A stretch of 64,000 bases of DNA. It comes from Platerodrilus igneus. Its lineage: Eukaryota > Arthropoda > Insecta > Coleoptera > Lycidae. Location of the stretch: the NCBI GenBank assembly GCA_036346225.1, contig JARFIW010001458.1, positions 248,001-312,000 of the forward strand, written 5' to 3'. Positions 58,965 to 64,000 of this stretch are shown piece by piece. Each line of letters begins with the position of its first letter. Position 1 is the first letter of the stretch. A model generated the notes under the pieces. The model ran no database searches, was not told the DNA's origin, and saw only the letters and a program-made list of their open reading frames with translations. A program made the translations under genes and the position numbers.

Positions 58965-59460
58965 CTAATTCAACACCTTCATCGTTACAAGCGAATGAAA
59001 TTCTACACTATTTACAGCAGTTTCTGCAAGAACAACGGGTTCAGTACAAAACTGGAATACAAGCGAAAGCGAGTCTTCGAAAAACCAATACATTTTGGGA
59101 ATATTCATCACAATATTCGCCCTGGTAAGAAAATCCATACCTAGCAGCGTTTTAGAGTGAATAAACTCTGGCTCAGCGATAAACGACACGGGTATTTGGC
59201 GAATCATTAAATCGATATACATTTCAAATTTTTCAGTATTAACAGTGATGGGTTTGCCATCCGCGAACGACATATTTTGAGATAAAAATATTCATACAAG
59301 CGGCGTCCAGCTATGCTACACTTAGCTCCAGTGTCTACATAGTCATAGTCATAGACATAGTCATTCATGTTTACACCAGTTGCCAAAACTTGAAATGATG
59401 CAGCATGTTGTGTCGTAATTTTACTTGATTGCGCACAATTCGTGCATTGCAATTTAATAT
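58965..59460 (-). pseudogene. pol: Ty3/gypsy aspartic protease
   Basis: Frame 59452-59207 has VDTGAKCSIAG, the DTGA catalytic motif. The continuation in another frame (59273-58965) has HSKTLLGMDFLTRANIVMN, the ILG-D block of retropepsins. The two overlap and are separated by a shift near 59270. Confidence 0.8.
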
Positions 59461-60182
59461 AACCAGGCAGACTACAACCATAGCAAAAAATATTTGAATT
59501 TCTACTAACATTTTTACGGGTGTTAAAGGTTCAGCTTTAACGACAATGTTTTGTTTCACCGGACTATTCACAGATTGTCCAACAGCGAATGCATATTTTC
59601 GACACTCAGCTTGTAGGTGACCAAAATTATGGCAATATTTGCATTCTTTCGGTGTGACCAGATGGCAAAATTTTAATATTCGACTTAGCGCGATTTTGAT
59701 CTAATTCATCGTAAGCTTCTTCTAGGGATCTAGCCTTTAAATTGAGCTGATCAAATGTTTTAAAATCATCACGTGATAAACGATGTCTAATTTGTTTGTT
59801 TAACTGACCGTAAACAATATCTATTTAAAATTGTTAAGGTAAAACAGAATTTTTCGGTAAGTGTGATAATAAAGCGCGGCACTTGCTTACAAAAATATCC
59901 GTAAGTTTAAAGTCATTTTGTTCTTTTGAATAAAGTTCTTTAAAAATTTTATAAGGCGGCTTTGCACATCCGAATGCATGCCGTAATGCGTCTAAAGCGG
60001 ACTTCCATGTGTCGATCAAGGATTTTACACCTTGCCATCACATACAGGCATGACCGTCTAAAAGTATGGCTAATCCCTTTAATTAACGATTGTTTATCGG
60101 AAATTCCCACACACTCGCGGAAAATTTCAATAGCGTTAATAATTGCATCAACATTTTCTGTTTTCGATCCAGAAAATGACAA
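59461..60182 (-). pseudogene. gag: Ty3/gypsy gag with two zinc knuckles
   Basis: Pieces in order are NVDAIINAIEIFRECVGISD (from 60182), TWKSALDALRHAFGCAKPPY and FKLTDIFVSKCRALLSHLP (60019-59834), LSRDDFKTFDQLNLKARSLE near 59780-59720, then CKYCHNFGHLQAEC near 59645-59600 and CYGCSLPGYIKLQC near 59490-59445. The knuckles bind RNA. Three to four frameshifts and stops separate the pieces; no certain start codon was found. Confidence 0.75.
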
Positions 60183-60603
60183 TTAGAGAAGTTACCTTGA
60201 TTAACAGCATAATTTACTTAGTTAGGTCTTGGAGCAGGTTCACGGGATTCCTCTGCTATCCTCCTTACTCCAACTAACGACTATTGTAGATGCTTTTGAG
60301 TCATGATAATCGGTTGAATTGCCATTGTAGAATTAGCAGAATCAGGCACAACACTTACACTTCCCAGACGCGATAGTAAATTATAACAAAGCCATTGAGA
60401 GTTATCCGTGATGACTGTGATTACTGTTTTCTTTTTAATCAAAACAAAATACAAAGTGTTGTTCCATATCAAAACAAAACAAACGCGATTAGAACTCGAA
60501 ATTAGCAGATGTATAATAAATTTAGTTATTCTACATTAATGCGACCATTTTCGTAGCGAAACACTAATAAACAAAACAAAAACCACGTTCATGGTCAACT
60601 TTT
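60183..60603 (-). other. Gypsy leader
   Basis: Untranslated stretch between the 5' LTR and gag. A primer-binding site next to 60603 could not be assigned to a tRNA. Confidence 0.45.
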
Positions 60604-61121
60604 TGTTGCAAAAACCACTATAAAACATAAAGCGTCACGTTGGAAGTCAAACTGTAGCATAGCGGTATTGAGTTATTGCGCGCCATTAATATTCTTTTTA
60701 TTTATTTAAACTCAATGATTAGTGTCGTGGGTTTGGGCTTGAATCAATCAAAACAGAATGTAAAGTCATACTGAACGTTTAAAAGTGTTCGTGTGGTTTT
60801 GTTTACAAGTTGAGTATAAACGAAATAGCAGATGTTTACAACTACGGAAAGCAATAACGTTAGTTATTGAAATTATTAAACAATTACAAAGGGCGAACAT
60901 AACACAATGCGAACTGTAATAATAATTACAAGAACGAACAATACAATAATTTAAATTGGAAGACGAAATTTTTTGCACGTGCATTCATAACCGCAATCCG
61001 AAACAGACTATTGGTATCCTCATCTTGTGTTTATACGTACGACTGGTGTGGCGTCAAGAGGTTGCTACACTATAGGCGTATATACAAGGTGAATTAAGTA
61101 GTAAATAATATTTTTGTTACA
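60604..61121 (-). repeat. 5' LTR of the gypsy element
   Basis: Starts (minus) TGTAACAAAAATATT and ends TGCAACA; aligned with 46155-46665, with one 7-base insertion near 60840. Confidence 0.85.
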
Positions 61122-61125
61122 ATTT

Positions 61126-61231
61126 ATATATATATATATATATATATAAATATATACATAAATATATATATATATATATATATAAATATATACATAAATA
61201 TATATATATATATATATATATAAATATATAC

Positions 61232-61270
<39 letters not shown>
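61126..61270. repeat. (TA)n with a periodic AAATATATACATAAA interruption
   Basis: Three interruptions of the same type about 36-38 bp apart (61148, 61184, 61222) divide TA runs, so this is a small higher-order repeat. Confidence 0.85.
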
Positions 61271-61274
<4 letters not shown>

Positions 61275-61454
61275 AAGATGTATCTGTAAACAAACTCTTA
61301 TGAAAATAATAAGAGCCATTGACAAATACAAATCGAGCTGGTAGTTATATAGCCATTAACAAAACATAAGCTTTATTACTTCATAGGGGAGGAAACATCC
61401 ACTGACCAATGGTTTCGGCTAGTTAGCCTCATCAGAGTGGAATAGTTCCCAAGA

Positions 61455-61458
<4 letters not shown>

Positions 61459-61499
<41 letters not shown>
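61459..61499. repeat. (TA)n microsatellite
   Basis: About 40 bp of TA, directly followed by the end of an LTR-like element. Confidence 0.9.
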
Positions 61500-61501
<2 letters not shown>

Positions 61502-62150
61502 CCGTGGAAGTCGGGACAGACTCGGGATTCACTACTAAAATTCGTGCTCCACCTAGGTCAACATAAAAGTTTTCGAAAACAAAATAAAAATTTTAAAAAT
61601 TTCTTACCCTTCTTAATGAGATCCCCTTCGAATTCCTTCAGCTTCTCAGGCTTGCTCAACTGTACCTCTTCTCGAATGCCTAAATTTACAAACATATCTT
61701 TTTCACACTCGCACACCATTCAATAGAACTACCAGATAATACCACAACCATACAACCTTTTATTTACACCTATTAACAGATAAATTATATTCACATGCGT
61801 TAAAACAGTTTGATACAATAATTATAAAACTCAAATTATGGTATGTTTTTAAAGTCTTTGATTTTTCTAATGATTTTTAAACAAATTCAATGAGATATGA
61901 GTAGATGGGCCCCACATGTTACCCTAAGTTGATTTCACACTGGAGTATGGTGAGCTCATTATAACCCAGTTTAGTTTGTATATGCCTTTTATACCTTGCA
62001 TTAATTAAAACAATATTTTACAGACCCGTTTACCCTTTACAATTCAATTTTTAACCTGAATAAAATTTTGAATGTTCTAAATACACCCTTTTCAATTGTA
62101 ACAAATACGATTTTCTGCTTTTTAAAAATACGCTTTTGTTCCATACACCT
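61500..62150 (-). mobile_element. (TA)n LTR-like family, minus-strand copy (partial)
   Basis: Starts at the TA edge with TGCCGTGGAAG, the complement of the family's 3' end (TGCTGTGGATC at 45012). On the minus strand a primer-site-like TGACCTAGGTGGAGC lies at 61546-61563, preceded by an AT-rich stretch like that of 44870-44900. 61900-62060 matches 44600-44400. An inserted minus-strand frame near 61720-61600 reads VNLGIREEVQLSKPEKLKEF and then IKKG before GTAAGAAA, an exon-like piece ending at a good 5' splice site. The other end of the element was not found. Confidence 0.5.
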
Positions 62151-62495
62151 ATTCAATAAATATTAAATTGCAATAGAAACAATATATTACGAATTCATAC
62201 ATAGGGCCCCATCTATATTTAAATAGCCAAAATAAAATTCTAGAACTCTTCTATTTGTATGTATCTTGATATAATATCCCTCTTTTCTGCGCACGCCCGG
62301 ATAAACCACGTAGCCTCGTAGTCAAGCTTCATTTTGATATCAGCATGTAATCCGAATACAAGTGTTAGCGTGGGCCTGCAGGTTTTTTGATAAAACATGC
62401 CGTCCCAGAGAGAAGTAAGGTGGTGTCAACGGATACCATGGCTTTATTTTTGGTTGTAGCATCGACTTAAAATAGTCATAAATACATTTCTACGC
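62151..62495. other. No recognisable gene
   Basis: Possibly more of the LTR-like element; similarity is too weak to follow by eye. Confidence 0.4.
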
Positions 62496-62660
62496 GCAAG
62501 TATTAAAGTACCAAGTATTACAGTACGCAAGTATTAAGTTTCAAGTTTTAAAGTTTCAAGTATTAAAGTAAAAAGAAATATTAAAAATCAAGTATTACGC
62601 GAGCTTTAATCAAGTAATAAGTATTCAATATCAAATATTAAGTATCAAGTATTAACATGT
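62496..62660. repeat. Degenerate CAAGTATTAAAGT minisatellite
   Basis: About 12 imperfect units of CAAGTATTA with variable 2-6 base spacers. Confidence 0.8.
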
Positions 62661-63569
62661 GATTTATCGATTTGTGGAGCGATGGAACTTTCGTGTATAA
62701 TTATTATGGAACACAGAAGCCCTTTTAGTTGTTAACTGTTTGGAAACTGGTTAAGCTGTAGATGCAGTTGTAACTGTTGCTAGGCGAGATGGTGGAAATT
62801 TCCACATACCCCTGTGTCAGATGCGCGCAACCACAACTGTAAGTACGTAGATGTTTAAAAAAAATTCGGCCGCCAAGCAGATATTCAGCGGTGAGTCATT
62901 CTCCATTTTATAGCTATAATTCATTTCAAGAAACAATCATTTACGATGTACATATAATTTTTGAAGATTCTATATATGTTTATTTAAAGTTGATACTCGA
63001 AATTTTTGTGAAAGTTTTATGGTCATTTCAATTGATACACTTAAAATTTAGTTCAAAATTTAATATTTGAATAATGCATAAATGTCCTTATCATTTTCAA
63101 GGTATTTCTATAAGATAATTTTGAAGTTACAAGGTTATATTAAAATGTTTGCATAACTAAACATGTGATACGATAAGAATTGTTTGCCAAATTATAGTGT
63201 ATAACATATTTTGACAGTACACCTGAAGTACAGCTTAATGTCGACAATAAGTATTTTTTTGACCTTTGATTCCATTAAATATATCTGTTAAAAATATAGT
63301 TCTATAATCCACAAAAATAATTTTTGAACATTTAACTTGATTTATGTAAACTGAATAGGATTCTATTCAAGTATCATGATTAAACTGTAACATAAAAATG
63401 AAAATCATATATTTCTTATAAGGAATTAATGTAAACTATGTAATTAAAAATGTCCCATGAATATTCAGAAATTAATGTTAAATCGTAATATAGAAACTGT
63501 TTTGAAAGTCCCCGTACAGATAACTTTGTACAAACAATGTGTATATATATATATATATATATATATGAG

Positions 63570-63604
<35 letters not shown>

Positions 63605-64000
63605 AAATTAATAGAAAGAATAATAAGTAGTCGTAAAGCTTTCTTTTATTGAAGTCAGTAGTAATTGTTCTATAGAAGCAAACAATCACACTTATGAAAT
63701 TTTTGTATTGAAGGAAGATATTATTGGTGTTGAATTTAAAAAATTTTTTTTTTAAGTATAATTTTGACTAGTGGATCTATTTATAATCTAGTTTTGGTGA
63801 TAAAGTGACTAGGCTCTAATGTAGCCCTAGTTTGAAAATGTTTAGATGTGGTTAAATTTTCAGATAGTACGAGATCGTCGTTCCCATCCCAGATTGCAGA
63901 GTCAAAAGTAAGTATTTTTTATATATGCTGCTCGTCTTAAGTTTTTTTTCTTTCGAAGATTTCCGTATCTGATCTTCGGATAGTTTCTTATAACATTCAT
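62661..64000. other. No recognisable gene
   Basis: AT-rich DNA with two (TA)n runs at 63541-63566 and 63576-63600. No frame of note up to the window edge. Confidence 0.5.

Larger units (their letters stand above)
46155..61121 (-). mobile_element. Ty3/gypsy LTR retrotransposon, split by a LINE
   Basis: LTRs at 60604-61121 (5') and 46155-46665 (3') are about 90 percent alike. Read on the minus strand, the interior gives gag, two zinc knuckles, protease, RT, RNase H and integrase in Ty3/gypsy order. RNase H is cut between 57823 and 48483 by a LINE; without it the element is about 5.65 kb. It has several stops and frameshifts but long open pieces, so it is of middle age. The purine-rich AAAAGGGAAGAT before the 3' LTR is the polypurine tract. 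No clear target duplication was seen. Confidence 0.9.

Overview
This 64 kb window is AT-rich eukaryotic, almost certainly insect, DNA made mostly of nested and decayed transposable elements. No intact host gene is visible. The insect assignment rests on a ZAD (zinc-finger-associated domain) frame, BEL/Pao and Ty3/gypsy relics, an I-superfamily LINE with RNase H, and a Polinton-type DNA polymerase B fragment. Abundant (TA)n microsatellites fit but are not specific.

Layout. 1-3171 is one copy of a 3.17 kb segment that recurs almost unchanged at 17175-20346. A decayed multi-exon-like or transposase-like gene runs 3560-4875 and resumes at 11312-12352; a BEL/Pao retrotransposon (LTRs 4876-5449 and 10736-11311) sits between its halves. 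From about 13853 to 27842 lies a Polinton/Maverick-like element with very long terminal inverted repeats. Each arm carries subterminal repeats, a tRNA-like gene and a frame for an unrecognised conserved protein pointing outward. A polymerase B remnant lies inside the right arm, and the core is occupied by the second 3.17 kb copy and by a (TA)n-flanked LTR-like element (20951-23387). 27843-34581 shows little except a LINE 3' end near 32.5 kb.

34582-42067 is a young LTR element on the minus strand with nearly identical LTRs and an ATAT target duplication. It has no gag or pol; its only recognisable coding content is a ZAD plus C2H2 zinc-finger frame placed in sense just after the 5' leader. 42905-45012 is a second (TA)n-flanked LTR-like element.

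46155-61121 is a minus-strand Ty3/gypsy element (gag, zinc knuckles, protease, RT, RNase H, integrase) cut in its RNase H by a 9.3 kb LINE insertion (48500-57806) bounded by a 16-bp target duplication. The LINE itself has a duplicated 5' third and holds a fragment of the (TA)n LTR-like family directly at its ORF2 stop. 61122-64000 contains microsatellites, another (TA)n LTR-like end on the minus strand and a degenerate minisatellite.

How the parts relate: everything with a recognisable product is a mobile-element protein or its relic. The two candidates for undescribed biology are the LTR element carrying a ZAD zinc-finger gene, and the Polinton-like element whose inverted repeats carry a tRNA-like gene and an unknown protein. 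The (TA)n-flanked LTR-like family, with repeated tRNA-Lys-type primer-binding motifs at its 3' end, is a third. All homology calls are from motif recognition by eye; no database search was run.
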